Assembly (NCBI RefSeq): GCF_001761365.1
Contig: NZ_CP017477.1
Location: forward strand, 3,400,001-3,464,000
DNA: 64,000 bases
Direction of reading: 5' to 3'
Source: Polaribacter vadi
GTDB taxonomy: Bacteria > Bacteroidota > Bacteroidia > Flavobacteriales > Flavobacteriaceae
Shown here: positions 44,211-53,250 of the stretch, piece after piece
Layout of the letters: every line of letters starts with the position of its first letter
How positions within the stretch are numbered: position 1 is the stretch's first letter
Notes under the pieces: model-generated
What the model saw: only the letters and a program-made list of their open reading frames with translations
The model's database searches: none
What the model was told of the DNA's origin: nothing
Translations under genes and position numbers: made by a program

Positions 44211-44615
44211 ATGAAAAAAATAATTTTAAGTGTATCTGTAATTGCAGCTTTAGGTTTATCAAGTTGTAAAAATGAAACAAAAAAAGATTCAAATACAACT
44301 AATACAGAAATATCAAATGAAACTGCCATGACAAATGTGTCTTTTGGAGTAAGAGGTAATTGTGGTATGTGTAAAACTACCATAGAAAAAGCAGCAAATA
44401 ATGTTGAAGGTGTAGCAACTGCAACTTGGGATGTTGATAAAAAGAAAATTGAGGTCTCTTTTGATGAAGCTAAAACAGATGCCATCGTAATTCATAAAGC
44501 GATTGCAGCTTCTGGTTATGATACAGATAAAGTAAAAGGAGATTTAGATGCTTATGAGGGTTTACCTGGTTGTTGTAAATATGATCATAGTATGGAAATG
44601 AATCAATCTAAATAA
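44211..44615 (+). CDS. HMA-domain lipoprotein (periplasmic metal chaperone-like)
   Basis: A 134-residue lipoprotein: signal peptide with lipobox LSSC (C19), a short Asn/Thr linker, then an HMA fold (about 42-108) with the metal motif GNCGMC. A C-terminal GCCKYDHSMEM adds a second possible ligand cluster. HMA domains on the outside of the cell are less common than cytosolic ones; here it would hand copper to the pump or buffer it. It closes the copper cluster, followed by a hairpin terminator. Confidence 0.85.
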   Translation: MKKIILSVSVIAALGLSSCKNETKKDSNTTNTEISNETAMTNVSFGVRGNCGMCKTTIEKAANNVEGVATATWDVDKKKIEVSFDEAKTDAIVIHKAIAASGYDTDKVKGDLDAYEGLPGCCKYDHSMEMNQSK

Positions 44616-44628
44616 TTAAAATATAAAG

Positions 44629-44663
44629 AGAAGAAGTACTTTTAAAAAGTACTTCTTCTTAGA
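44629..44663 (+). terminator. Terminator of the copper/silver cluster
   Basis: AGAAGAAGTACT and AGTACTTCTTCT form a 12-bp stem with a short A/T loop; the T-rich tail is weak. It separates the copper cluster from the divalent-metal cluster. Confidence 0.6.
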
Positions 44664-44685
44664 ATTACAAAGCATGAATTCTTAT

Positions 44686-44701
44686 TTGCACAACCATTGC
44701 A
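44686..44701 (+). promoter_or_regulatory. Shared 16-bp operator candidate, copy 1
   Basis: TTGCACAACCATTGCA matches ATGCATTTCCATTGCA at 51119-51134 in 12 of 16 positions. Each ends 12-13 bp before a -7 element. The next bases, TGCATTAATTAATGTA (44698-44713), form an imperfect palindrome. Likely ligand: the Fur-family regulator encoded at 50702. Confidence 0.55.
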
Positions 44702-44713
44702 TTAATTAATGTA

Positions 44714-44721
44714 TATCTTTG
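44714..44721 (+). promoter_or_regulatory. -7 element of the divalent-metal cluster
   Basis: TATCTTTG matches TAnnTTTG and ends 5 nt before the chosen ATG, predicting a leaderless or nearly leaderless transcript. Confidence 0.6.
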
Positions 44722-44726
44722 CTGTA

Positions 44727-45044
44727 ATGAAATTTTTAGCATTCATATTATCTCTATATATATTCACTCTTAATTTAGCACCTTGCGAAGATTATGAAGC
44801 TGGAGTATTTAATAATGATGTTAAAACAGAAATTTCACAAATAGTTGACAATGATCATCAGCATCAAGATTTAGATTTATGCTCTCCTTTTTGTATCTGT
44901 CAATGTTGTCATATAAGTACAATGACTTTTAAATTTGTAGATGTTAAATTTAATACATCTTACATTTCAACGCAAGATTTTTTCTATCAAAATGGTATAG
45001 AAAAAGATTTTACCACTTCTATTTTACAGCCTCCAAAGGCATAA
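44727..45044 (+). CDS. Small Cys/His-rich exported protein (DUF6660-like)
   Basis: A 105-residue protein from the ATG at 44727; an upstream ATG at 44709 lies before the -7 element and is unlikely to be transcribed. A hydrophobic signal (about 1-16) is followed by NDHQHQDLDLCSPFCICQCC, a dense His/Cys cluster, and the C-terminus is QPPKA. It resembles small proteins that precede CzcA genes in this phylum; assignment to DUF6660 is probable but from memory. The cluster suggests zinc or similar metal binding and a sensing or buffering role. It parallels the HYC_CC_PP protein that opens the copper cluster. Confidence 0.65.
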   Translation: MKFLAFILSLYIFTLNLAPCEDYEAGVFNNDVKTEISQIVDNDHQHQDLDLCSPFCICQCCHISTMTFKFVDVKFNTSYISTQDFFYQNGIEKDFTTSILQPPKA

Positions 45045-45059
45045 TTCAGTTTTTTTTAA

Positions 45060-45098
45060 GGATAACTGTATCCAATTTAGAACCTAAAAAGTTCTAAA
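45060..45098 (+). other. Two small hairpins upstream of the CzcA-TolC gene
   Basis: GGATA/TATCC (about 45060-45074) and TAGAAC/GTTCTA (about 45079-45097) lie between the small Cys/His protein and the pump gene. This parallels the hairpin ahead of cusA. Confidence 0.35.
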
Positions 45099-45166
45099 AG
45101 TTTCGTGTAATTCTATTTTAATATCAGAATAGTATCGAGAAGTTTAACTGAATTAATACATTTTCT

Positions 45167-48100
45167 ATGATTAATAAAATCATTGATTTTTCAATCAATA
45201 ATAAATTTATCATTGGTTTGTTAACGCTTACCATTATTGGAGCAGGAATATGGAGTGCTACCCAAGTACCAATTGATGCTGTTCCAGATATTACCAACAA
45301 CCAAGTACAAGTCATTACACAAGCACCCAATTTAGGAACAGAAGATATTGAGCAAATTATAACATATCCAGTAGAAATTGCAATGAGTAATTTACCCAAT
45401 GTTCAAGAAATTCGTTCAATTTCTCGTTTTGGATTATCTGTGGTTACCATAGTTTTTGATGATGATATGGGTACATATTTGCCTCGTCAATTAGTTGCTG
45501 AAAAATTGAACGACATTAAAGAACAAATTCCTACTGGTTTTGGAGAACCTTCAATAGGGCCTATTTCATCTGGTTTAGGAGAAATATATCAATATACATT
45601 AAAAGTACAACCAGCATATAAAGATAAATATTCGATTACTGATTTACGTACCATGCAAGATTGGATTGTACAACGTCAAATGGCAATGGTAGAAGGTGTT
45701 GTGGAAGTAAATGCCATTGGTGGAAAAATTAAGCAGTATGAAGTTGCTGTTGACCCAAACGAATTGCGAGCAATCGGAATAACAATAACCGATATTTTTG
45801 AAGCGCTTGAAAATAATAACCAAAATACTGGAGGTGCCTATATCGAAAAAAATCATCAAGCTAATTTTATTCGTGGTGAAGGTTTGGTTCGAACTTTAGA
45901 CGATATAAAAAAAATAACAATAAAAAATACAAATAATATTCCCATTACTATTGGCGACATTGCCAAAGTACAATTTGGTTCTGCAACTCGTTATGGAGCA
46001 GTAACAAAAGATGGCGAAGGCGAAGTTGTAGGAGGTGTAGTAATGATGCTTAAAGGAGCAAACTCTAATGATGTTATAGAGAATGTTAAAGAAAGAATAG
46101 CTCAAATTGAAAAATCTTTACCAGAAGGTGTAACATTTGAACCTTTATTAGACCGAAGTAAATTAATAGCAGAAACGACATCAACTGTAGCAACAAATCT
46201 TATTGAAGGTGCATTAATAGTAATTTTTGTTCTTATTTTCTTGTTAGGAAATTGGCGAGGTGGTTTAATAGTGGCATCTACTATTCCATTATCATTATTA
46301 TTTGCTTTTATATTGATGAATGTTTTTGATGTTTGGGCAAACCTAATGAGTTTAGGGGCAATAGATTTTGGTATTATTGTAGATGGTGCAGTAATTATTG
46401 TAGAAAGCACAGTTTTTCTTATCGCATCAAAAGTATTAAAGAAAAGGAAATTAACATCTAAAGAAAGAGATGATGTTGCAGCAGATGCCTCAAAAAAAAT
46501 GATGAATGCTGCCTTTTTTGGTCAGCTAATTATTTTAATTGTATTTCTACCAATATTAGCATTAGAAGGTATTGAAGGTAAAATGTTCAAACCAATGGCA
46601 TTAACATTTATTTTTGCAATGATTGGTGCTATGGTTCTTTGTTTAACGTATGTACCAATGATGTCTGCATTGATCTTAAGAGCACCAAAATCCGACAAAA
46701 AATCTTATGGAGATAAATTTGTGCATTGGGTAGAATGCAAATACCAACCTTTATTGGAAAAAGCTTTAAAAAAAGGAAAATTAATAATTAGTCTTTCAGT
46801 TGTTTTATTTGGTATTACAGTTTTTATGTTTACAAGAATGGGTGGCGAATTTATACCACAGCTTGATGAAGGTGATATTGCATTTCACGCCATTTTAAAA
46901 CCAGGTAGTTCATTAACTGAAACTATTGAAACAACTACAAAAATTGAGCAAATTGTAAAAGCAGAATTTCCAGAAGTTGAAAATATTGTAAGTCGAATTG
47001 GTGTTGCAGAAATACCAACAGACCCAATGCCTATGGATATTGCAGATATTTTTGTGATTCTAAAACCAAAAAGCGAGTGGACTACTGTAGCTTCTAAAGA
47101 CGAGCTTATTGAGCAAATGAAAGAAGCAGTTGAAATAATTCCAGGTGTTAATTATGAATTTACGCAACCTATTGAAATGCGTTTTAATGAATTATTAGAA
47201 GGTGTTCGAGAAGATATTGCTATAAAAATTTATGGGGAAGATATAAATGTATTATCTCAAAAAGCAGATGAAATTTCTAAAATTATTGCAGGAACAGAAG
47301 GTATTGGAGATATGAAATCTGAAGCTACAACTGGTTTACCGCAAATTACCATAACGTATAATAGAAATAAATTAGCTCAATATGGCCTTCAAATAAATAA
47401 GATGAATCAATTGGTGCAATCTGCTTTTGCAGGCGGTAAAGCTGGGATAATTTTTGAAGGAGAAAAAAGATTTGATTTGGTGGTAAGATTAGATGCTGCA
47501 AATCGTACAGATATTACTGATGTTCAGAATTTATTTATCAATTTACCTTCTGGTGCACAAATACCACTAAATGAAATTGCAGATGTAAGTTATAAAGCTG
47601 GGCCAATGCAAATAAGTAGAGATAATACAAACAGAAGAACTTATGTTGGTATTAATGTTAGAGGACGTGATGTAAAATCTTTGGTAATGGAAATAAAATC
47701 GAAGTTAAATGCGCAATTAGAATTACCAACAGGTTATTTTATACGTTATGGTGGTGCTTTTGAAAACTTAGAACGTGCCAGTAATCGTTTACTAACAGTT
47801 GTACCAATCGCATTATTACTAATTTTTGTACTCATATATTTTGCTTTAAAATCGTTACCACAAACTTTAATGATTTACATCGCAATTCCAATGGCAACTA
47901 TTGGTGGTGTTATTGCATTATGGTTAAGAGATATGCCTTTTAGTATTTCTGCAGGTGTTGGTTTTATTGTTTTATTTGGTGTTGCAGTTTTAAACGGATT
48001 GGTAATGATTAGTGGATTGAATGAATTAAAAGAAGAAGGAGTTATCAATCTTAAAGATAGAATTATAGAAGGTACAAAACGTAGAATTAGACCTATTATG

Positions 48101-49501
48101 TTAACTGCATTTACAGACGTTTTAGGTTTTTTACCAATGGCAATTTCGGCATCAGCTGGTGCAGAAGTACAACAACCTTTAGCAACAGTTGTAATTGGTG
48201 GTTTATTAACGTCTACATTATTAACACTATTCGTTTTACCAATTTTATATCATTGGGTAGAAAACAAATCATTCAACTTGAGAGCAAATAAAAAAATAAT
48301 TACAGTTACAGCAATAGTGGTTTTTATATTTTTCTTACCATCAACTGGAAACGCACAGGAAATTAATGATACGTTGCCAGTTATTTCAATGAAGGAAGCT
48401 GTAAAATTATCAAAAGAAAATTATCCATTATTAAAACAAAAGCAGTTAGAAATCAACAAACAAGAGCAGCTAAAAAGTACAACTTACAATTTTGGTACAA
48501 CTCAAATTTTTACTGGAGGTGAAGAAATTAAAAATGGTAATGGAATTTATACAGTTATAGGTATTGGCCAAAACAACATTGATATATTTGGTGCTTCTTC
48601 AAAAAGAGGATTACAAAATCAACGTATCCAATTGGCTCAAAAAGTATACCAATTATCAGAATTAGCTTTAGAATTAGAAGTGAAAAAAGCTTGGATAAAT
48701 GCCTTACATAGTAAAAGAAATTACAACTTGTACAAAGAATTAGATTCTATTTACATCAATTTTGAAAAAGCTGTGGCATTAAATTATGAAGTAGAAGCTA
48801 TTTCAAAATTAGAATATTCAGCAGCTAAAAATCAAGCCTTACAGATTCGCAATAAATTTATGCATTCAAAAAGCGAGTATGATATTGCTTTGCAAAAGCT
48901 AAATCTATGGTTCGTTTCTGATACTTTATTTACGGTTCCTGATAAAATTAAAACTGATGTAGAAATAAATGTCGATTCCTTTAACGCAGAGAAACATCCA
49001 CTTTATAATATGGCAGAATTGCAGGTAACTGAAAAAGAAGCAATTTACAAAAGTGCAAAAGCAGATAATTTACCCAAGTTAAATCTTCAGGGTGGTTTTC
49101 AAAAATTGAATGGTAATTCAGGTTTTTATACCTATCAAGCAGGTGTTTCAATTCCTTTTTTATCTGGTATACATAAAGCAAAAATTAAAACAGCAAAAAT
49201 AGATACTGAAATTGCTAAGGCTAATATTCAATTTAAAAAACAAGAAGTACAATCCAAATTTATTCAGGCTAATAAAAATCATCAAAAATGGAAAACTTCT
49301 TGGCTATTTTTTAAAAATGAAGTTTTACCACTTGTAAAAGAACAAAAAGTAGGAGCTTTATTTGCCTACAAAGAAGGTGAAATAGATTATACAACTTTTA
49401 CACAATTGATAAAAGAAGCAATTCAATCTGAATTAGAAGCTCAAGAAGCATTCATAAATTATTTAGAAAGTACATTTCAACTACAATATTTTAATCAATA
49501 A
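45167..49501 (+). CDS. czcA: CzcA-type divalent-metal RND permease fused to a TolC-like domain
   Basis: A 1444-residue fusion. Residues 1 to about 1035 are a complete heavy-metal RND permease with the divalent-metal signature DFGIIVDGAVIIVE (about 401-414), which marks Zn/Co/Cd export. After the last pump helix, another hydrophobic segment ending STGNAQ (about 1045-1064) looks like an internal signal peptide. About 380 residues of outer-membrane-efflux (TolC) type follow, with two coiled-coil repeats (MKEAVKLSKENYP and later AEKHPLYNMAELQVTEKEA). No separate TolC gene is present in this cluster, so the fused part supplies the outer-membrane duct, possibly after cleavage. Confidence 0.88.
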   Translation: MINKIIDFSINNKFIIGLLTLTIIGAGIWSATQVPIDAVPDITNNQVQVITQAPNLGTEDIEQIITYPVEIAMSNLPNVQEIRSISRFGLSVVTIVFDDDMGTYLPRQLVAEKLNDIKEQIPTGFGEPSIGPISSGLGEIYQYTLKVQPAYKDKYSITDLRTMQDWIVQRQMAMVEGVVEVNAIGGKIKQYEVAVDPNELRAIGITITDIFEALENNNQNTGGAYIEKNHQANFIRGEGLVRTLDDIKKITIKNTNNIPITIGDIAKVQFGSATRYGAVTKDGEGEVVGGVVMMLKGANSNDVIENVKERIAQIEKSLPEGVTFEPLLDRSKLIAETTSTVATNLIEGALIVIFVLIFLLGNWRGGLIVASTIPLSLLFAFILMNVFDVWANLMSLGAIDFGIIVDGAVIIVESTVFLIASKVLKKRKLTSKERDDVAADASKKMMNAAFFGQLIILIVFLPILALEGIEGKMFKPMALTFIFAMIGAMVLCLTYVPMMSALILRAPKSDKKSYGDKFVHWVECKYQPLLEKALKKGKLIISLSVVLFGITVFMFTRMGGEFIPQLDEGDIAFHAILKPGSSLTETIETTTKIEQIVKAEFPEVENIVSRIGVAEIPTDPMPMDIADIFVILKPKSEWTTVASKDELIEQMKEAVEIIPGVNYEFTQPIEMRFNELLEGVREDIAIKIYGEDINVLSQKADEISKIIAGTEGIGDMKSEATTGLPQITITYNRNKLAQYGLQINKMNQLVQSAFAGGKAGIIFEGEKRFDLVVRLDAANRTDITDVQNLFINLPSGAQIPLNEIADVSYKAGPMQISRDNTNRRTYVGINVRGRDVKSLVMEIKSKLNAQLELPTGYFIRYGGAFENLERASNRLLTVVPIALLLIFVLIYFALKSLPQTLMIYIAIPMATIGGVIALWLRDMPFSISAGVGFIVLFGVAVLNGLVMISGLNELKEEGVINLKDRIIEGTKRRIRPIMLTAFTDVLGFLPMAISASAGAEVQQPLATVVIGGLLTSTLLTLFVLPILYHWVENKSFNLRANKKIITVTAIVVFIFFLPSTGNAQEINDTLPVISMKEAVKLSKENYPLLKQKQLEINKQEQLKSTTYNFGTTQIFTGGEEIKNGNGIYTVIGIGQNNIDIFGASSKRGLQNQRIQLAQKVYQLSELALELEVKKAWINALHSKRNYNLYKELDSIYINFEKAVALNYEVEAISKLEYSAAKNQALQIRNKFMHSKSEYDIALQKLNLWFVSDTLFTVPDKIKTDVEINVDSFNAEKHPLYNMAELQVTEKEAIYKSAKADNLPKLNLQGGFQKLNGNSGFYTYQAGVSIPFLSGIHKAKIKTAKIDTEIAKANIQFKKQEVQSKFIQANKNHQKWKTSWLFFKNEVLPLVKEQKVGALFAYKEGEIDYTTFTQLIKEAIQSELEAQEAFINYLESTFQLQYFNQ

Positions 49502-49505
49502 GAAA

Positions 49506-50699
49506 ATGAAAAAAATATCCTATAATATTCTAACAATAATCTTACTATCCATTGTGTTAACATCTTGTGTTAATGGTGATAAGAAAATAGCAGATAGTAA
49601 TAATTCAATTGATAAAGAATTAGAGGTTAATTACAAGGACGCCAAAGAAGTTATGCTTACGCAAAAACAGTTTGATGCTTTGCAGATGAAAATAGACACT
49701 TTAACATTTCGAAATATGAGTGGTTATGTAGAAGCCAATGGAACTTTAGAAGTGCCACCACAAAACGAAGCAACAATTACGCCTGTAGTGGGTGCAAATG
49801 TAATTTCTATAAATGTTATTGAAGGCGATAAAGTTAATAAAGGTCAGGTAGTAGCGTATTTATCACATCCAAATATTATAAAAATGCAAACTGATTATTT
49901 GAACGCTTTTAGCAATAGTAATTTTTTAAGGAAAAATTACGAACGTCAAAAAAAACTATATGATGCAGGTGTTGGTTCTGGAGCAAATTTTCAAAAATCT
50001 GAAGCAGAATATGATGTCTCAAAGGCAATGGTAAACGGATTAGAAGCACAGCTAAAACTATTAAATATCAATACATCCTTATTGAAAAAAGGGTCAATTG
50101 CCCAAAGGATTTCATTGTGTAGTCCAATAGAAGGCTTTGTGCAAAAAGTTGAAGTTAAGACAGGACAATATGTAGAACCGCAAACCGAACTTTTTGAAAT
50201 TGTAAACACACATCACGTTCACGCAGATTTAATGGTATTTGAAAAAGACGTTTATAAGGTTAAAAAAGGGCAAAAGGTGATGTTCAATCTACAATCTAAT
50301 TCAGATGAAGAATTTTCCGCTGAAATTTATTCGGTAAGTAAAACTTTTGAAGATAATCCAAAAGCACTTCACGTTCACGCTGAAATTGAAAACAAAAAAG
50401 GAAATTTAATTCCAGGAATGTATATAAAAGGAAGAATTCAAGTTGATAATGCTGAAAAAAAAGCATTGCCAGAAAGTGCGATTATAAAAGAAGGCAATAG
50501 GTTTTATGTATTTACGGTCAAAAAAGAAAACGAAGATTGGAGTTTTACTCCTGTTGAAGTGTTTGTGGGTGCAAAAGATGGTAATTGGGTAGCAGTTCAA
50601 TTTGTTGAAAAATTAGAAAAAAACACAAAATTCGCCTATAATAATGCCTATTATTTAACTGCTGAAATGAAAAAAGGAGAAGCAGAACACAAACATTAG
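49506..50699 (+). CDS. czcB: CzcB-like periplasmic adaptor lipoprotein
   Basis: The membrane-fusion subunit of the CzcA pump, 397 residues. Lipobox LTSC with C21, lipoyl/barrel-sandwich segments (about 80-110 and 205-240), a helical hairpin between them and a beta-barrel (about 240-330). It starts 4 nt after the czcA stop, so it is in the same operon. A His-containing tail (GEAEHKH) may touch metal. It lacks the heavy-metal-binding domain found in the CusB-like protein of the other cluster. Confidence 0.88.
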   Translation: MKKISYNILTIILLSIVLTSCVNGDKKIADSNNSIDKELEVNYKDAKEVMLTQKQFDALQMKIDTLTFRNMSGYVEANGTLEVPPQNEATITPVVGANVISINVIEGDKVNKGQVVAYLSHPNIIKMQTDYLNAFSNSNFLRKNYERQKKLYDAGVGSGANFQKSEAEYDVSKAMVNGLEAQLKLLNINTSLLKKGSIAQRISLCSPIEGFVQKVEVKTGQYVEPQTELFEIVNTHHVHADLMVFEKDVYKVKKGQKVMFNLQSNSDEEFSAEIYSVSKTFEDNPKALHVHAEIENKKGNLIPGMYIKGRIQVDNAEKKALPESAIIKEGNRFYVFTVKKENEDWSFTPVEVFVGAKDGNWVAVQFVEKLEKNTKFAYNNAYYLTAEMKKGEAEHKH

Positions 50700-50701
50700 T
50701 C

Positions 50702-51118
50702 ATGATAACAGTAGAACAATTATTAGAGTCAAAAAATATACGTGTAACAGCAATGCGTTTGCTTATTTATATGTTTCTTGCAGAAAAAGAAGTGGCTGTA
50801 ACACTAAGTGATATAGAAAATGCTTTTGAAAAAGCAGAAAGAACAACACTTTATAGAACTATAAAAACTTTTGAACAAAAAGCAATAGTGCATCAAATTG
50901 ATGATGGAACAGGAATTACAAAATATGCATTATGTGAAAAAGGATGTAACTGTGAAATTGAAACTGATTTACACTTACATTTTCATTGTAACAATTGTAA
51001 CGAGACCATCTGTTTAACAGAACATAAAATTCCACAAATAAAAGTGCCAAATGGTTTTATTTCTGAAGACATAAATTTGGTCGTAAAAGGTGTTTGTGAT
51101 AAATGTAGTGGGTTATAA
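50702..51118 (+). CDS. Fur-family transcriptional regulator
   Basis: A metal-responsive DNA-binding protein of 138 residues. The winged helix carries ERTTLYRTIKTFE (about 41-53). The dimerisation part holds HLHFHCNNCNETICL (about 90-104) and a second pair CDKC near the C-terminus, giving the structural zinc site, plus an extra CEKGCNC. It is 2 nt after czcB and upstream of a Zn/Cd ATPase, so it probably controls this cluster. A shared 16-bp motif before both cluster promoters is its candidate operator. Most Fur proteins repress uptake genes; tying one to efflux genes is less usual. Confidence 0.88.
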   Translation: MITVEQLLESKNIRVTAMRLLIYMFLAEKEVAVTLSDIENAFEKAERTTLYRTIKTFEQKAIVHQIDDGTGITKYALCEKGCNCEIETDLHLHFHCNNCNETICLTEHKIPQIKVPNGFISEDINLVVKGVCDKCSGL

Positions 51119-51134
51119 ATGCATTTCCATTGCA
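51119..51134 (+). promoter_or_regulatory. Shared 16-bp operator candidate, copy 2
   Basis: ATGCATTTCCATTGCA is the second copy of the motif seen at 44686-44701. It begins directly after the Fur-family gene's stop codon and ends 13 bp before the -7 element of the ATPase gene. Confidence 0.55.
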
Positions 51135-51147
51135 GACAGTAATATAA

Positions 51148-51155
51148 TAACTTTG
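51148..51155 (+). promoter_or_regulatory. -7 element of the ZntA-like gene
   Basis: TAACTTTG matches TAnnTTTG; the leader to the ATG is about 19 nt. Confidence 0.6.
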
Positions 51156-51174
51156 AATTATAAATAATTTAACT

Positions 51175-53127
51175 ATGAAAAAAAAGAAAATCAATTTAAA
51201 AGATTTAAAACCAAGTTCAGAAGCAGAACATTCTCATAATGATGGTCACAATCATGGTGATCAAGCTAACAATTTTAAAGCGTATGTTCCAGCAATTATA
51301 AGTTTTATAATGCTAATTATTGGTATCGTATTAGATTATTTTAATACTGAATTTTTTAAAGATTGGATTCGCATTGTTTGGTATGGTGTTGCCTATATAC
51401 CTGTTGGATTACCTGTAGTAAAAGAAGGTTGGGAAAGTATTATAAAAGGCGATGTTTTTACAGAGTTTTTTTTAATGTCTATTGCAACTATAGGAGCATT
51501 TGTAATTGGAGAATATCCAGAAGGAGTTGCAGTAATGTTGTTCTATGCAGTTGGAGAACTGTTTCAAAATGCAGCAGTAAATAGAGCAAAAGGTAATATT
51601 AAAGCGTTACTCGATGTTCGCCCAAATGAAGCTTTAGTATATCGAAATAAGGATTATAAATCGGTAAATCCTGAAACAGTAGAAATTGGAGAAAAAGTAA
51701 AAGTTCGAGTTGGTGAGAAAATTCCTTTAGATGGCATTTTATTATCAGAAAAAGGGTCTTTCAATACAGCAGCTTTAACTGGTGAAAGCAAGCCAAATAC
51801 AATTACAAAAGGAGAAAAAGTATTTGCAGGAAGCATTAATATAGATGGTGTTATCGAAATTGAAACTACAAAAGAATTTAAAGACAGTTCTATTTCTAGA
51901 ATTCTGGATATGGTTCAAAATGCAACCGCTCGTAAATCTAAAACCGAATTGTTTATTAGAAAATTTGCGAGGGTTTATACACCAATTGTTGTGTTTTTAG
52001 CAATAGGGGTTACATTTTTACCTTACTTTTTTGTAAATGATTATGTGTTTAGAGATTGGTTGTATAGAGCTTTGATTTTTCTTGTAATTTCTTGTCCTTG
52101 TGCTTTGGTAATTTCTATTCCTTTAGGATATTTTGGTGGATTGGGTGCAGCTTCAAAAAATGGTATTTTATTTAAAGGAGCTTCATTTTTAGATGCAATG
52201 ACTAAAATAAATATTTTGGTAATGGATAAAACTGGAACTGTAACAAAAGGAGTTTTTAAAATTAAAGAAATTAAAGCTTTTAATTGGGAAGAAAGTGAGT
52301 TCATGAAGTATCTGATGGCTATGGAAAAGCAATCTACACATCCCATTGCAAAAGCTATTTTAGAATATAAGGAAGAAGGTGCAGGTTTTGAAGCTTCCAA
52401 AGTATCTGAAATTGCAGGAAAAGGGTTGAAAGGAATCGTTAATAGTAAAAGTGTTTTAGTTGGAAATAAGGCATTGATGATAGATAATAATATAAAAGTT
52501 TCTAAAGAAATCGACACTATTGTAGAATCTATTGTTTTAGTGGCTATTGATAATACATTTGCTGGCTTTGTTGTTATTGCTGATGAATTAAAAGAAGATG
52601 CCAAAGAAACAATTGTAGCATTACATAAAAAAGGCATCAAAAAAATAATAATGCTTTCTGGCGACAAAGATTCTATTACTCAAAAAGTAGCATCAGAATT
52701 AAATATTAAAGAAGCCAAAGGTGGTTTACTACCTGAAGATAAGTTGAACGAAGTAGAAAAACTAAAACAAAACCCTAAAAATAAGATTGCTTTTATTGGG
52801 GATGGGATTAATGATGCACCAGTTTTAGCTGCAAGCGATGTTGGTATTGCAATGGGTGGTTTAGGGAGCGATGTTGCCATTGAAACAGCAGATGTAATTA
52901 TTCAAACAGATCAACCTTCAAAAGTTGTAAAAGCGATTCAAATTGGTCGCTCAACAAGAAAAATTGTTTGGCAAAATATTGGGTTAGCGTTTGGTGTAAA
53001 AGTAATTGTGCTAATTTTAGGAGCAGGTGGTTTAGCTACAATGTGGGAAGCCGTTTTTGCAGATGTAGGTGTTGCGTTATTAGCTATTTTAAATGCTGTT
53101 AGGTTACAAAAAATGAAGTGGGATTAA
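51175..53127 (+). CDS. Zn/Cd/Pb-type P1B ATPase
   Basis: An ATP-driven divalent-metal exporter of 650 residues, ZntA/CadA-like. The N-terminus is short and His-rich (EHSHNDGHNHGD, about 19-30) instead of carrying an HMA domain. CPC is at 307-309, D351 in DKTGT is phosphorylated, and GDGINDAPVL follows. Helix-8-type sequence AVFADVGVALLAILNAVR supports divalent soft metals rather than copper. It has its own promoter with the shared 16-bp motif, so it is probably co-regulated with the czc genes. No terminator with a T-run is obvious downstream. Confidence 0.9.
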   Translation: MKKKKINLKDLKPSSEAEHSHNDGHNHGDQANNFKAYVPAIISFIMLIIGIVLDYFNTEFFKDWIRIVWYGVAYIPVGLPVVKEGWESIIKGDVFTEFFLMSIATIGAFVIGEYPEGVAVMLFYAVGELFQNAAVNRAKGNIKALLDVRPNEALVYRNKDYKSVNPETVEIGEKVKVRVGEKIPLDGILLSEKGSFNTAALTGESKPNTITKGEKVFAGSINIDGVIEIETTKEFKDSSISRILDMVQNATARKSKTELFIRKFARVYTPIVVFLAIGVTFLPYFFVNDYVFRDWLYRALIFLVISCPCALVISIPLGYFGGLGAASKNGILFKGASFLDAMTKINILVMDKTGTVTKGVFKIKEIKAFNWEESEFMKYLMAMEKQSTHPIAKAILEYKEEGAGFEASKVSEIAGKGLKGIVNSKSVLVGNKALMIDNNIKVSKEIDTIVESIVLVAIDNTFAGFVVIADELKEDAKETIVALHKKGIKKIIMLSGDKDSITQKVASELNIKEAKGGLLPEDKLNEVEKLKQNPKNKIAFIGDGINDAPVLAASDVGIAMGGLGSDVAIETADVIIQTDQPSKVVKAIQIGRSTRKIVWQNIGLAFGVKVIVLILGAGGLATMWEAVFADVGVALLAILNAVRLQKMKWD

Positions 53128-53181
53128 TATAAAATATCATTTAAAATCAAAACTAAAAAAATAACATAAACTAGAGTAATT

Positions 53182-53250
53182 GAAGAGGTTAATGCGAATG
53201 GAACTATATCAACACTCGTTTGCTGGTCTTGTCTGTAAGGTATCCTCTTC
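53182..53250. other. Structured 69-nt element at the end of the metal region
   Basis: GAAGAGG (53182-53188) pairs with CCTCTTC (53244-53250), and inside GCGAAT (53194-53199) pairs with GTTTGC (53218-53223). It stands out as more GC-rich than its surroundings. It could be a terminator, a small RNA or part of a decayed gene on the minus strand. The remaining 53128-53368 gap shows no intact gene. Confidence 0.35.

Noticed and set aside
52041..52667. Minus-strand frame of 208 codons inside the ZntA-like gene
   Set aside because: A long antisense shadow of a well-supported P-type ATPase in A/T-rich DNA; it has no recognisable domain or promoter.
53182..53250. Possible tRNA, because of a 7-bp outer stem and 69-nt length
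   Set aside because: There is no TTCGA-type T-loop, no D-arm consensus and no anticodon stem.
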